NCBI RefSeq assembly: GCF_013248975.1
Contig: NZ_JABRWH010000001.1
Coordinates: 186,001 to 250,000, forward strand
DNA from: Neobacillus endophyticus
GTDB lineage: Bacteria > Bacillota > Bacilli > Bacillales > Cytobacillaceae
Direction: 5' to 3'
DNA: 64,000 nt
Shown here: piece by piece, positions 37,637 through 46,224 of the stretch
Numbering within the stretch: position 1 is the first letter of the stretch
Layout of the letters: each line of letters starts with the position of its first letter
The notes under the pieces: model-generated
Databases searched by the model: none
Seen by the model: only the letters and a program-made list of their open reading frames with translations
Told to the model about the DNA's origin: nothing
Position numbers and translations under genes: made by a program

Positions 37637-38956
37637 TTAGGTCCTGTCGATCAGCTGACACATCATCATCGCTTTTCCAACTAAAACACCTTCATTAAAA
37701 ACCTCTACATCCACTTTCCCAAACTTCCGGCCTACATCCAGCACTTTCGGATAAATTTCAAGTTGACTCTCCATTTGCACCGGTTTGATAAAATAAATCG
37801 TCATATTTTCTACGACTAAGTCACCTTTTTTATAGCTTCGCAAAATTCGATTGGCAGCATCCGAAACAATGGTAGTAAATACTCCATAAGATATTGTTCC
37901 AAGATGGTTGGTCATTTGCGGCGTTACTTCTAATGTAAATACATCTTCACCTTTAGCCTTTCCTTGCACTAATACCATTTGATTTGTCACAATATCATCA
38001 ATGGTTTCACCAACCTGTGGCTGCCTTTGATTCATTTGTAATGTTTTTAAAACATCCTGTCTGCTGATAATGCCTTCCAGCCGGTTTGAGTCATCTGATA
38101 CAGGGAGAACTTCTATACCTTCCCATACCATCATATGGGCGGTTGAAGCAACACTTGTTTTCCCATTGACCGTCATCGGGTTTTTTGTCATTATTTTATC
38201 GATGGATGCTTCCAAAACCTGGCCTAAGATGTCTTTACTTGTGACCATCCCTTGGATTTTCATGTTTTGATCCACTACAGGATACCGGCTGTGTGTAGTC
38301 TGTTTGTTCAATTCATGCCATCGTGCAACTTTATCAGTGGTCATTAAATAATAAGTTTCAGAAAGCGGTGTTAAAATATCTTCTACTAAAATAATTTCTT
38401 TTTTAATCAGCTGGTCGTAAATCGCTCGATTAATCATTGTTGCCACGGTAAATGTATCATAAGTGGTGGAAATAATCGGCAATTCCAGCTGATCGGCAAT
38501 CCTTTTTACATGCTCCTCCGTGTCGAAACCGCCGGTAATAAGAACTGCTGCTCCTGCTTTTAACGCCAATTCATGAGCTTGTGTCCGATTTCCAACTATA
38601 AGAAGGTTGCCGGCTTCTGTATAACGCATCATGGCCTCTAATTTCATTGCGCCAATGACAAATTTATTGAGGGTTTTATGCAATCCGGTTCTGCCGCCCA
38701 AAACCTGACCGTCCACGATATTTACAACTTCAGCAAATGTAAGCTTTTCGATATTTTCCTTTTTCTTTCGTTCAATACGAATCGTACCAACACGCTCAAT
38801 TGTACTTACATAGCCTTTATTTTCGGCTTCCTTTATGGCACGGTAGGCGGTACCTTCACTAACATTCATTGCCTTCGCAATTTGTCTGACTGATATTTTT
38901 TCCCCGATTGGAAGCTCATCAATATATTGTAAAATTTGTTCATGTTTTGTAGCCAA
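37637..38956 (-). CDS. ytoI: YtoI: HTH-DRTGG-CBS-hotdog multidomain regulator
   Basis: 439 residues, the B. subtilis YtoI length. Four modules are visible. A winged-helix domain (GEKISVRQIAKAMNVSEGTAYRAIKEAE, about 15-45) comes first, then a DRTGG domain (about 60-180). Two CBS motifs (about 190-310) bind adenylyl ligands in other proteins, and a C-terminal thioesterase-like hotdog domain (PQMTNHLGTISYGVFTTIV) ends the protein. The start is TTG, giving the LATKHEQIL N-terminus; GTG three codons earlier abuts the ribosome-binding site. The ligand and targets are unknown. Confidence 0.93.
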   Translation of the reverse strand: MATKHEQILQYIDELPIGEKISVRQIAKAMNVSEGTAYRAIKEAENKGYVSTIERVGTIRIERKKKENIEKLTFAEVVNIVDGQVLGGRTGLHKTLNKFVIGAMKLEAMMRYTEAGNLLIVGNRTQAHELALKAGAAVLITGGFDTEEHVKRIADQLELPIISTTYDTFTVATMINRAIYDQLIKKEIILVEDILTPLSETYYLMTTDKVARWHELNKQTTHSRYPVVDQNMKIQGMVTSKDILGQVLEASIDKIMTKNPMTVNGKTSVASTAHMMVWEGIEVLPVSDDSNRLEGIISRQDVLKTLQMNQRQPQVGETIDDIVTNQMVLVQGKAKGEDVFTLEVTPQMTNHLGTISYGVFTTIVSDAANRILRSYKKGDLVVENMTIYFIKPVQMESQLEIYPKVLDVGRKFGKVDVEVFNEGVLVGKAMMMCQLIDRT

Positions 38957-39145
38957 GACCTTCACCCTTTTCCAATCCTTCCAGTCAATTAACCAGAATA
39001 GTTACATACATTATAAGGTTTAGAAAGCCTTGATTCAATGCGGTTTCTCACAATTTGCTGTATGAATGTTTTTATTGACTTTGCTTCAATCAACAATGAT
39101 ACAAATCATACATTAAAAATCGGAATCAATTTAGCGTCTGATATC

Positions 39146-39382
39146 CTAATAATAAGATCTGGATTTTTTATTGATACTCTGCGACTTCGACTTTCTAACT
39201 TGTTTTTTTGGACTATACAGCAGACCGGTAAGATTTCCTGCAATCACCATCAAAGCAAAGACAAGCCACGTAATGGAGAAGGCCCCTTGTACACCACCTG
39301 CAGTTACGGATAATTGGGGCACAGCATAATAAAGCATGAAGCCGCAAAGCAACAGGCAGAGTAAGTATCGGTTCTTTTTCAT
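39146..39382 (-). CDS. Small membrane protein of unknown function
   Basis: 78 residues beginning MKKNRYLLCLLLCGFMLYYAVPQL. Two hydrophobic helices (about 6-24 and 36-57) are followed by a strongly basic tail (PKKQVRKSKSQSINKKSRSYY). ATG at 39380-39382 has AAGGAGG nine bases upstream. The basic C-terminus suggests cytoplasmic contact with nucleic acid or phospholipid head groups, but this is inference. No family recognised. Located between ytoI and ytkL. Confidence 0.7.
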   Translation of the reverse strand: MKKNRYLLCLLLCGFMLYYAVPQLSVTAGGVQGAFSITWLVFALMVIAGNLTGLLYSPKKQVRKSKSQSINKKSRSYY

Positions 39383-39466
39383 CAAAATTTTCCTCCTTAT
39401 ATAGGACTGCTTGTATCATTTTTATGCACATAGGAGGAAAAAAAGTATGTGTTTGCCATGAAAGAA

Positions 39467-40150
39467 TTAAATTTCGATAGACTCTCCTGGTTTTAATACC
39501 TGGCCATTTTTCTCTTCAAGCAGGTCAATAAATTGATATGGATCCTGCTTGATCGGCGGGAATGTATTGTAATGAATCGGCACGACTTTTTTCGCTTTTA
39601 ATAGTTTTGCCGCATATGCAGCATCTTCAGGTCCCATTGTGAAATTATCACCGATAGGCAGGAAGGCAATATCAATAGGATGACGTTCACCAATCAGCCC
39701 CATATCAGAAAATAACCCTGTATCACCTGCATGATAAATGGTCTTACCTTCATTCATGAACAAAATACCGGCCGGCATCCCGCAATAAACAATTTGTTTG
39801 TTTTCACCGTCTTCAAAACCTGAACCATGAAAGGCCTGCGTTAGCTTCACCCTGCCAAAGTCAAATTGATATGACCCTCCAATATGCATACCGTGTGTTT
39901 TTACACCCTTCCAGCTTAAATAGGTAGCCAGTTCGGCAGTTGTGACAACAAGAGCTTGATTCCTTTTTGCAAGTTCTACTGTATCTCCGATATGATCACC
40001 ATGACCATGAGACAAGATAATGACATCTGGCTTTACATCCTCAACTTTCAAATCAGTTAAGCTATTACCTGTTATAAAGGGATCAATCAAAATAGTTTTG
40101 CCATCAGAATGAATTTGGACAATAGAATGCCCGTGATAAGATATTTTCAT
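39467..40150 (-). CDS. ytkL: Metallo-beta-lactamase-fold hydrolase YtkL (UPF0173)
   Basis: 227 residues, identical in length to B. subtilis Ytk[14 protein letters not shown] begins the fold; the metal motif [12 protein letters not shown] matches HxHxDH. Later ligands are in [21 protein letters not shown] and [12 protein letters not shown]. Predicted Zn-dependent hydrolase of the UPF0173 family with unknown substrate. The start is the ATG at 40148-40150, seven bases after GGGG; earlier in-frame ATGs overlap that site. It is divergent from pepQ. Confidence 0.93.
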   Translation of the reverse strand: MKISYHGHSIVQIHSDGKTILIDPFITGNSLTDLKVEDVKPDVIILSHGHGDHIGDTVELAKRNQALVVTTAELATYLSWKGVKTHGMHIGGSYQFDFGRVKLTQAFHGSGFEDGENKQIVYCGMPAGILFMNEGKTIYHAGDTGLFSDMGLIGERHPIDIAFLPIGDNFTMGPEDAAYAAKLLKAKKVVPIHYNTFPPIKQDPYQFIDLLEEKNGQVLKPGESIEI

Positions 40151-40323
40151 CTCCATTCCCCTTTCTTCAATTCTATAAACTACTTCCATATAAATTTTGG
40201 AATTCCTCCATCATTTTATCCATAAATTGATTGTTTTCACACATGATAAGCTCAGATGGTTTACATTTAAATATGATATTGGTACGCTCAATTTGGAGTT
40301 AATTTTATTAGGGGGTTCTAGAA

Positions 40324-41421
40324 ATGAATCAGCGATTAGAAAAACTGCAAACGTGGATGAGGGAGAATGAGATTGATGTCAGTTTCTTAACCTCTTCTGA
40401 AAATGTATTTTATTTAAGCGGTTATTATACTAACCCGCATGAAAGGCTGCTAGCCCTTGTTGTTTTTCAAGAAAAAGAACCATTCCTGGTTTGCCCCGGC
40501 ATGGAAATACATGATGCCAAACGCTCTGGATGGGACCATGAAATTATTGGATATAGTGACACCGAAAATCCATGGGAATTGGTTCAACAGTCCATACATA
40601 AACGAAATAATAAGTTATCAAAAGCGGCTATTGAAAAAGAGCATATGAATGTAGAACGTTTTGAACAGCTTTCAGGATTGTTTCCTTCTGCATCATTTGT
40701 TTCTGCTGAAGAAAAATTACGTCTTCTTCGCATGATCAAGAACGAGAAAGAATTAAAGATCATTGAGGAGGCTTGTGCTCTTGCAGATTATGCAGTGGAA
40801 TTCGGCTGCAGTGAAATAAAAGAGGGAAAGACGGAGCTGGATGTTCTTAATGCTCTTGAGTATGCCTTAAAGCAAAAAGGGGTTACCGAAATGTCTTTTG
40901 CTACCATGGTTTTAACAGGAGCAAACGCTGCTTCTCCACACGGCAATCCTGGACAAACAAGAATTCAAAAAGGAGACCTCGTGTTATTTGACCTAGGTGT
41001 TGTGGTCGACCGATATTGTTCTGACATTACCAGAACAGTTGCATTTGGGGATATTAATGACAAGCAAAAGGAAATTTATGATACTGTGTTAAAATCACAA
41101 TTAGCGGCAATTGAAGCCAGCATGCCTGGCAACACTGCTGCAGAAGTCGATATAACCGCACGAAAAATTATTAGTGAGGCAGGATATGGCGAATATTTCC
41201 CACACCGTCTCGGCCATGGTCTCGGCATCAGTGTTCATGAATACCCTTCCATGACATCAACAAATCCGCTGGTACTTGAAGAAGGTATGGTCTACACAAT
41301 TGAGCCAGGAATTTATGTACCAGATGTTGCCGGTGTTCGAATTGAAGATGATGTTTTTATTACGAAGGATGGAGCAAAGGTTTTAACCAAGTTTCCTAAG
41401 GAACTGCAAATTATTAAATAA
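40324..41421 (+). CDS. pepQ: Xaa-Pro dipeptidase/aminopeptidase (M24B)
   Basis: 365-residue metallopeptidase cleaving X-Pro bonds in peptides. The N-terminal creatinase-like domain (about 1-130) precedes the pita-bread catalytic domain. Metal ligands D-D-H-E-E are visible in LFDLGVVVDRYCSDITRT, HRLGHGLGISVHEYPS, YTIEPGIYV and GVRIEDDVF. The gene starts with ATG after GGGGG. Its transcript would run into the downstream ncRNA-like region, which has its own promoter. B. subtilis lacks a pepQ at this spot, but related Bacilli have it. Confidence 0.92.
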   Translation: MNQRLEKLQTWMRENEIDVSFLTSSENVFYLSGYYTNPHERLLALVVFQEKEPFLVCPGMEIHDAKRSGWDHEIIGYSDTENPWELVQQSIHKRNNKLSKAAIEKEHMNVERFEQLSGLFPSASFVSAEEKLRLLRMIKNEKELKIIEEACALADYAVEFGCSEIKEGKTELDVLNALEYALKQKGVTEMSFATMVLTGANAASPHGNPGQTRIQKGDLVLFDLGVVVDRYCSDITRTVAFGDINDKQKEIYDTVLKSQLAAIEASMPGNTAAEVDITARKIISEAGYGEYFPHRLGHGLGISVHEYPSMTSTNPLVLEEGMVYTIEPGIYVPDVAGVRIEDDVFITKDGAKVLTKFPKELQIIK

Positions 41422-41436
41422 TGGATATTTTTCACA

Positions 41437-41465
41437 TTGAAAAATTAAATAAATTGATGTAATAT
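41437..41465 (+). promoter_or_regulatory. Promoter of 6S-like RNA candidate
   Basis: TTGAAA (41437-41442), 17-base spacer, TAATAT (41460-41465); start near 41472. Confidence 0.5.
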
Positions 41466-41471
41466 ACAAAT

Positions 41472-41662
41472 ACAGGCTGCGTTGTACGTAATATTAATAA
41501 AGTTTTAACCTTTAAGCTGTAATAGGGAGTTTTAAAATCAAAGTTATAATGACAAGCCTCTGTCTAAATGACATGGAGGACATGCAGGAAGCTTTGTGCG
41601 AACACCCACTTTGAGGAGTGGTGGTTTAAAACTTTCTTATTAAATACGGCAAATGCGGCTCT
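41472..41662 (+). ncRNA. Candidate 6S-like regulatory RNA
   Basis: A roughly 190-base transcript whose ends pair over about 36 bases (41475-41510 with 41623-41661, for example AAGTTTTAACC with GGTTTAAAACTT). An apical hairpin CCTCTGTC/GACATGGAGG (41557-41579) lies exactly at the midpoint, and a small hairpin CCACT-TTGAGG-AGTGG (41606-41621) sits on the 3' strand of the central open region. Length, rod shape and 3'-side hairpin are those of Firmicute 6S RNA, which binds sigma-A RNA polymerase. A promoter precedes it and a terminator follows. Bacilli often carry two 6S RNAs; this could be the second. Sequence identity with known 6S RNAs was not checked. Confidence 0.5.
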
Positions 41663-41675
41663 ATTTAAAATGCTA

Positions 41676-41704
41676 AACCAGCTCCCAAAAGAGCTGGTTT
41701 TTTA
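41676..41704 (+). terminator. Terminator after 6S-like RNA/pepQ
   Basis: AACCAGCTC/GAGCTGGTT hairpin followed by TTTTTTATT on the plus strand. Confidence 0.88.
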
Positions 41705-41782
41705 TTATTTGTCTTCAATTCCACGGATTCTATCCGAGCCACCTACTTAAGCTTGCTTAATGGCTCAAATGAAAACAACCTA

Positions 41783-42898
41783 TTATTTAAGCAATTCTCG
41801 CGTATCTTTATATTCAATGCCATGGGCTTCAGCCACTGCCTTATAAGTAACATATCCTTTTAACGTATTAACCCCTTTCATTAACGCCTCATTTTCCAAA
41901 CATGCTTTTTGATAACCCTTATTGGCAATTTCAATGGCATATGGAACTGTAACATTAGTTAATGCAATCGTCGAGGTTCTTGGTACAGCTCCAGGCATAT
42001 TTGCCACTGCGTAATGGACAACATCATATTTCACGTATGTCGGATTATCATGCGTTGTAATACGATCAGTCGTTTCAAAAATCCCCCCTTGGTCAATTGC
42101 AATATCGACGATAACACTTCCAGGCCTCATTGATTTAACCATCTCAATCGTAACCAGTTTCGGTGCTTTTGCTCCAGGGATCAAAACCGCTCCAATTACC
42201 AAATCTGCTTCTTGCACTGCTTCAGCAATATTATAATGGTTGGAAATTAAGGTCGTCACATCTGCACCAAAAATATCATCCAACTGCCGCAACCTTTCCG
42301 GATTTAAATCAATAATCGTCACTTTTGCGCCTAAGCCAACAGCCATTTTCGCTGCATTTGTGCCCGCCACCCCGCCGCCGATAATGGTCACTGAACCTCT
42401 CTGTACTCCGGGAACACCAGAAAGGAGAATTCCCTTACCGCCATATACCTTCTCCAAAAATTGTGCCCCAACCTGTGTTGCCATTCTGCCGGCTACTTCG
42501 CTCATCGGGGTCAATAATGGCAGACTTCGATTTTTGAGTTGAACCGTTTCATAAGCAATCCCGATTACTTTTTGATCATTTAATGCCCGTGTTAGTTCAG
42601 GTTCGGGAGCAAGATGCAAATATGTAAATAGAATCAAGTCTTCCCGAAAGTATTGAAATTCACCAGGAAGCGGCTCCTTTACCTTCATTACCATTTCCAT
42701 GGACCATGCATCTTGGGCTGTATCTACAAGCTTTGCACCAGCAGATAAATAGTCTTGATCAGTAAATCCGGAACCAGCTCCTGCCCCTTTTTCGATATAA
42801 ACCTCATGACCAAATTTCGTCATATTCACGACTCCAGCTGGTGTCATGGCTACGCGATTTTCATTATTTTTTATTTCCTTCGGTACACCGATTCGCAT
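41783..42898 (-). CDS. ald: Alanine dehydrogenase
   Basis: NAD-dependent reversible conversion of L-alanine to pyruvate and ammonia; needed for alanine use and normal sporulation in B. subtilis. 371 residues. The N-terminus is [20 protein letters not shown]; active-site residues lie in HLAPEPELT and the Rossmann motif is [14 protein letters not shown]. The C-terminus ([15 protein letters not shown]) is a few residues shorter than B. subtilis Ald. ATG follows TTGGAGGT. It is convergent with the upstream ncRNA terminator. Confidence 0.96.
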   Translation of the reverse strand: MRIGVPKEIKNNENRVAMTPAGVVNMTKFGHEVYIEKGAGAGSGFTDQDYLSAGAKLVDTAQDAWSMEMVMKVKEPLPGEFQYFREDLILFTYLHLAPEPELTRALNDQKVIGIAYETVQLKNRSLPLLTPMSEVAGRMATQVGAQFLEKVYGGKGILLSGVPGVQRGSVTIIGGGVAGTNAAKMAVGLGAKVTIIDLNPERLRQLDDIFGADVTTLISNHYNIAEAVQEADLVIGAVLIPGAKAPKLVTIEMVKSMRPGSVIVDIAIDQGGIFETTDRITTHDNPTYVKYDVVHYAVANMPGAVPRTSTIALTNVTVPYAIEIANKGYQKACLENEALMKGVNTLKGYVTYKAVAEAHGIEYKDTRELLK

Positions 42899-42929
42899 TC
42901 TATTACCTCCAACTAATGGTTATGAGTAG

Positions 42930-42963
42930 AAAAGCTTTGCCCTCCAAAAACGACAAAGCTTTT
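42930..42963 (-). terminator. Terminator of the glycine/tyrosine-rich gene
   Basis: AAAAGCTTTG/CAAAGCTTTT arms with a TTTTC run on the minus strand. Confidence 0.7.
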
Positions 42964-42975
42964 TTGCAGTTCTTA

Positions 42976-43200
42976 TTAATAAGGATAATATGGGTAAGGA
43001 TATGGAGATGGATACCCATAAGCATATGGTGCTGATAACAAAGCTCCTGCTGCCAATCCACCTAAGAAAGGTAAGCCAAAACCATAACCAAAGGGGCGGC
43101 CACCCCAGCCCCAAGGGTGCCCGTATCCGCCGTAATGGCCAAAATGACCATAGCCATGATGAACCCTTGGATCTAGATATACATGTTCTGCCGATATCAT
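42976..43200 (-). CDS. Small Gly/Tyr/Pro-rich protein
   Basis: 74 residues: MISAEHVYLDPRVHHGYGHF followed by a G/Y/H/W-rich stretch and a final tyrosine-proline tail (YPSPYPYPYYPY). It has no signal peptide and one short hydrophobic segment. GAGGGGAGA precedes the ATG. Composition resembles small spore-coat or spore-surface proteins of Bacilli, but no family is recognised. It lies 33 bases after a similar 66-residue gene and probably shares its transcript. Confidence 0.72.
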   Translation of the reverse strand: MISAEHVYLDPRVHHGYGHFGHYGGYGHPWGWGGRPFGYGFGLPFLGGLAAGALLSAPYAYGYPSPYPYPYYPY

Positions 43201-43233
43201 TCTCTATCTCCCCTCATATATTTATTATTTATT

Positions 43234-43434
43234 TTAAAGAAAAAACGGGAATCCGAAACCTAATCCAAATGGGACACCGAAGCCATAGGGGAATCCAAAA
43301 CCAAATCCAAATGGCGGTCCAAAAAATGGCCGCCCAAAGCCCCAGCCAAAGCCTCCCCACAGACGAGAGTCGTTATTTACATAATTAAAAGTATGATCAT
43401 AGGGCAAATTTCTTGGTATCATATACATATTCAT
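43234..43434 (-). CDS. Small Gly/Phe-rich protein
   Basis: 66 residues starting MNMYMIPRNLPYDHTFNYVN. The second half is almost entirely G, F, P and W (repeating GFG, PFG, FGFP units) and ends FPFFL. The start at 43432-43434 follows GAGGAGG; five upstream codons overlap the ribosome-binding site. Glycine/aromatic repeats suggest an insoluble structural, perhaps spore-coat, protein. It is paired with the 74-residue gene downstream. Function unknown. Confidence 0.72.
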   Translation of the reverse strand: MNMYMIPRNLPYDHTFNYVNNDSRLWGGFGWGFGRPFFGPPFGFGFGFPYGFGVPFGLGFGFPFFL

Positions 43435-43549
43435 ACTTTTCCTCCTCACCTATATTCCTATTACACTAAAGAATATGCGGATTCTGAGGCGGATTCTTGG
43501 GTAAACGCCTGCTAATTCAACAATTTTATGGTTATTCGCATAAAGAAAA

Positions 43550-43576
43550 AGGCTGTCCCTCTATAAAAGACAACCT
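43550..43576 (-). terminator. Terminator after the 52-residue gene
   Basis: AGGTTGTC/GACAGCCT hairpin with TTTTTC following on the minus strand. Confidence 0.65.
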
Positions 43577-43600
43577 CTTCTTTCTATAACAATTCCACCA

Positions 43601-43759
43601 TTATCCTTCTGTTCGCCTAACATCATCACGATCCGTTATAGCAGTTCCTTGATCAATAAAACCGCTATTATAGGAATCCATAATTTGTTCACTAACTTCA
43701 TTCGTACCCTGCTCATCAAATTCAAATAAATACTGTCTCTCTGCTTGACGTTTTCCCAT
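43601..43759 (-). CDS. Small acidic protein, DUF4025/YozQ-like
   Basis: 52 residues: MGKRQAERQYLFEFDEQGTN, then EVSEQIMDSYNSGFIDQGTA and a short charged tail. The segment VSEQIMDSYNSGFID resembles the C-terminal motif of the small YozQ/DUF4025 proteins of Bacillus. AAGGAG lies nine bases before the ATG and a terminator follows. Function unknown. Assignment to that family is tentative. Confidence 0.65.
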   Translation of the reverse strand: MGKRQAERQYLFEFDEQGTNEVSEQIMDSYNSGFIDQGTAITDRDDVRRTEG

Positions 43760-43862
43760 TGCAAAAACTCCTTCCTCTTGATGCTACTCCATTATTGTTC
43801 GAAAAGATGCAACAGTTATACACTGTTAAATATTGTATACTCTAAGTAAGGAGATGATAATC

Positions 43863-44309
43863 ATGGGACTTAAATATGAACATATTTTAGTTGCAATTGA
43901 CGGGTCTCAAGAGGCTGAATGGGCATTTAAGAAAGCAATAGAAATAGCTAAAAGAAACAATGCCAAACTGACATTAGTCCATGTCATTGACACAAGGACA
44001 TTTGCGATGGTAGAAGGCTTTGATAATACATTAGGAGACAGGACAGAATTACAGGCAAAAGAGATGCTTGAAAACTATGTATACCAAGCCAAAGAATTTG
44101 GTCTGTCTGATGTTCAATTTGAGATTGACTTTGGGTCACCAAAAATTCGAATTCCTCGTGAATTGGCTAAAAAGCATAAAGTGGATTTAATCATGTGCGG
44201 TGCCACTGGCTTAAATGCTGTGGAAAGATTTTTTATGGGCAGTGTTTCAGAACATATTGTCCGCTATGCACATTGTGATGTTCTGGTAGTTCGAACAAAA
44301 AAGGACTGA
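43863..44309 (+). CDS. Universal stress protein (UspA family)
   Basis: 148 residues in the single-domain Usp fold. ILVAIDGSQEAEWAFKKAIE begins strand 1 and the conserved aspartate. The C-terminal ATP-binding loop GATGLNAVERFFMGSVSEHIVRYAHCDVLVVR fits G-2x-G-9x-G-S. It therefore probably binds ATP. The ATG at 43863 follows AAGGAGATGATAATC. The open frame's earlier start is rejected. Transcribed alone, with a terminator behind it. Confidence 0.92.
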   Translation: MGLKYEHILVAIDGSQEAEWAFKKAIEIAKRNNAKLTLVHVIDTRTFAMVEGFDNTLGDRTELQAKEMLENYVYQAKEFGLSDVQFEIDFGSPKIRIPRELAKKHKVDLIMCGATGLNAVERFFMGSVSEHIVRYAHCDVLVVRTKKD

Positions 44310-44323
44310 CATTAACAAGGAAA

Positions 44324-44355
44324 AGTACGGAGCTGAAAATGCTTCGTGCTTTTTT
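44324..44355 (+). terminator. usp gene terminator
   Basis: AGTACGGAGC/GCTTCGTGCT hairpin with T run at 44350-44355. Confidence 0.75.
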
Positions 44356-44435
44356 CAATTTGAATAGTGTTTTTCTGATGAATGGTTTAAAAATGTGTAG
44401 TACAATAAATTCAACTAAAGAATATGGAGGCAATC

Positions 44436-44750
44436 ATGAAAGAGTATTTTGCTTTCGACTATCGTCTCGGCATTTCCCTGCCCGAATTAATCATGGAATG
44501 GGACGATTATAACAAAGAAATTCAAGAAAACATTCTATTTGAATGGGAAAAAATTCGCGGCTCAATTCCTGACCGAATCATAGATCTGGAAGATCAAATT
44601 AATTATAAACAAGCACAGCTTTCAGACGAAAATGATTTTGTCCGCTCATGTCAATTAAATTCAGAAATAGCCGAACTCGCATCCATCATTAACGATTTAT
44701 GGCTTTGGTACAGAGCAAATCAAAACATTTCAGAAAAAATCCATCAATAA
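44436..44750 (+). CDS. Conserved hypothetical protein, 104 residues
   Basis: MKEYFAFDYRLGISLPELIM leads an acidic, helical, soluble protein with no membrane segment. The second half (RIIDLEDQINYKQAQLSDEN...SCQLNSEIAELASIINDLW) looks like a helical hairpin or short coiled coil. ATG at 44436 lies five bases after GGAGG; the ATG four codons earlier overlaps it. Not assigned to a family. Located between the usp gene and convergent moaB. Confidence 0.7.
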   Translation: MKEYFAFDYRLGISLPELIMEWDDYNKEIQENILFEWEKIRGSIPDRIIDLEDQINYKQAQLSDENDFVRSCQLNSEIAELASIINDLWLWYRANQNISEKIHQ

Positions 44751-44777
44751 AAAAAACTCCCCAAGGGAGTTTTTTTA
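44751..44777. terminator. Bidirectional terminator between 44436 gene and moaB
   Basis: ACTCCC/GGGAGT stem extended by A6/T7, usable in both directions for convergent genes. Confidence 0.82.
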
Positions 44778-44780
44778 CTA

Positions 44781-45293
44781 TCATAAATCTTTTCTTATTT
44801 CTCGCACCACATGGCCTATTTCAGGCAAAATTAATTTATTCATGGCCAATTTTACCGCTCCTGAAGAACCAGGAGTAGAGAAAACGGCTGTATTTTTTAC
44901 TACACCGGCGATTGCCCTGGAAAGAATGGCTGCAGATCCAATATCCTCCTGGTAACTAAGCATTCTGAATATCTCCCCAAATCCGACGATTTCTTTGTCA
45001 AGCAATCCCTGAACCGTTTCAATCGTCACATCTCGCATAGCGATACCCGTTCCGCCATTTGTTAAAACGGCATCAATATCTTCTGCTTCACAGCCCTTTA
45101 AAATTTCGTCCTTAACCTGCTCCATTTCGTCCTTTACAATAACATAATCGACAACTTGATGTCCGTTCTTTTCAAGCAATTCAATCATCAGGCTGCCGCT
45201 TTTATCAGTATCTTTATCCCTTGTGTCGCTTACTGTAATTACTTTGAAGCGAACCGTTTTTGGCGCTGAAAGTCTATGTTCTTTTGTGCTCAT
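44781..45293 (-). CDS. moaB: MoaB/Mog-type molybdenum cofactor biosynthesis protein
   Basis: 170 residues of the MoCF-biosynthesis fold, which in this family adenylylates molybdopterin. The key loops are VITVSDTRDKDTDKSG, the VLTNGGTGIAMRDVTIETV motif and STPGSSGAVKLAM. The start overlaps the stop of the EcsC-like gene (ATGA). No other Mo-cofactor genes are nearby, so it is an orphan member here. Confidence 0.92.
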   Translation of the reverse strand: MSTKEHRLSAPKTVRFKVITVSDTRDKDTDKSGSLMIELLEKNGHQVVDYVIVKDEMEQVKDEILKGCEAEDIDAVLTNGGTGIAMRDVTIETVQGLLDKEIVGFGEIFRMLSYQEDIGSAAILSRAIAGVVKNTAVFSTPGSSGAVKLAMNKLILPEIGHVVREIRKDL

Positions 45294-46132
45294 TCAAAAA
45301 GCTCCTCTTTTTCTTTTAGATAACGAAGCTGATAGTATTTTTGCGCAAAATCCGTTACTTTACGTGTTAATTGATAGTTTACTCCTGCACCAATAGCCAT
45401 ACTGACCAGAGGTATACCCCGAATCAGTTTTTTCCGATAAATTGAAATCACTATTGCTTTTAATATTTGCTGGGCAGGCTGCTCAATCCAGGAAATATTG
45501 GTAATTTGATCATTTCCTTCATAAAAATATGGATTTTCAACTTCCTTTAATTCTGCCTTTAATAACTGCCATCCTTCTTTTTGCAGCCTTGTTGGCAATG
45601 TTGCTGTATGAAATACCTTTAATGAAGTCATCATTTCGAAAGGTGTATGGACATCAAACCCATAGGAAAACGCAATTAATTGTACAGCCCTTAAATTAAT
45701 AACCGCCATTGCTGGAATATCCGTCAAAAGCAGCAGGCTACCACCCTTTCCAGTCAAACCTCCTTGAACAAATGAATAGAGACGGTGTCTGGCAATTTGC
45801 TGATCTGCTATGTATTGAAGCTTTTCGATTTCAAGCTGACGCAAATCCGTTATTTCTTCTAACACATTATTGAATATTCTGCCTGAAGAAAGAATTCTAT
45901 CTCTCGCATCCAATTGAAGCTGGGACCCTTGAATGATACCGTGCAAGTGAAATAACCATGTATCCAGAAGGGAAAAAAATTGTCTTTGAATCTTTAGCGG
46001 CAATAAGGAAAAAGAACGATCCAGATATTTTTCATAGGTTAGTTGAAAATCATTCGGTTCATAGTTAATCAACTGTTTTTCCCATTCCTGAATTTCATCC
46101 AAGACTTTTCTTTCACGATCTGTTAACGGCAC
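45290..46132 (-). CDS. EcsC family protein
   Basis: 280 residues, matching the EcsC family (named after the third gene of the B. subtilis ecs locus). Typical motifs are GGLTGKGGSLLLLTDIPAMAVINLRAVQLIAFSYG (about 135-170) and the C-terminal GIPLVSMAIGAGVNYQLTRKV. Amphipathic or membrane-associated helices are likely. The biochemical role is unknown. It begins with GTG after AAGGAGGG and overlaps moaB by four bases, so the two are translationally coupled. Confidence 0.88.
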   Translation of the reverse strand: MPLTDRERKVLDEIQEWEKQLINYEPNDFQLTYEKYLDRSFSLLPLKIQRQFFSLLDTWLFHLHGIIQGSQLQLDARDRILSSGRIFNNVLEEITDLRQLEIEKLQYIADQQIARHRLYSFVQGGLTGKGGSLLLLTDIPAMAVINLRAVQLIAFSYGFDVHTPFEMMTSLKVFHTATLPTRLQKEGWQLLKAELKEVENPYFYEGNDQITNISWIEQPAQQILKAIVISIYRKKLIRGIPLVSMAIGAGVNYQLTRKVTDFAQKYYQLRYLKEKEELFE

Positions 46133-46180
46133 ACCAGAACCCTCCTTAGAACCTTCTTCTTCCAGTATATCACATATTAA

Positions 46181-46216
46181 AAAGGCAAAAGCCCAGATTT
46201 TCTGGCTTTTGCCTTT
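46181..46216 (-). terminator. ackA terminator
   Basis: Thirteen-pair hairpin AAAGGCAAAAGCC/GGCTTTTGCCTTT followed by TTTTT on the minus strand. Confidence 0.88.
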
Positions 46217-46224
46217 CGATTTAC

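Noticed and set aside
41568..41750. 60-codon plus-strand frame (MTWRTCRKLCANTHFEEWWFK)
   Set aside because: It lies inside the symmetrical ncRNA-like fold and runs through its terminator; no ribosome-binding site in a suitable place and no similarity.
42920..43388. Alternative frames over the Gly-rich genes
   Set aside because: Repetitive DNA opens several frames; only the two minus-strand frames have proper ribosome-binding sites.
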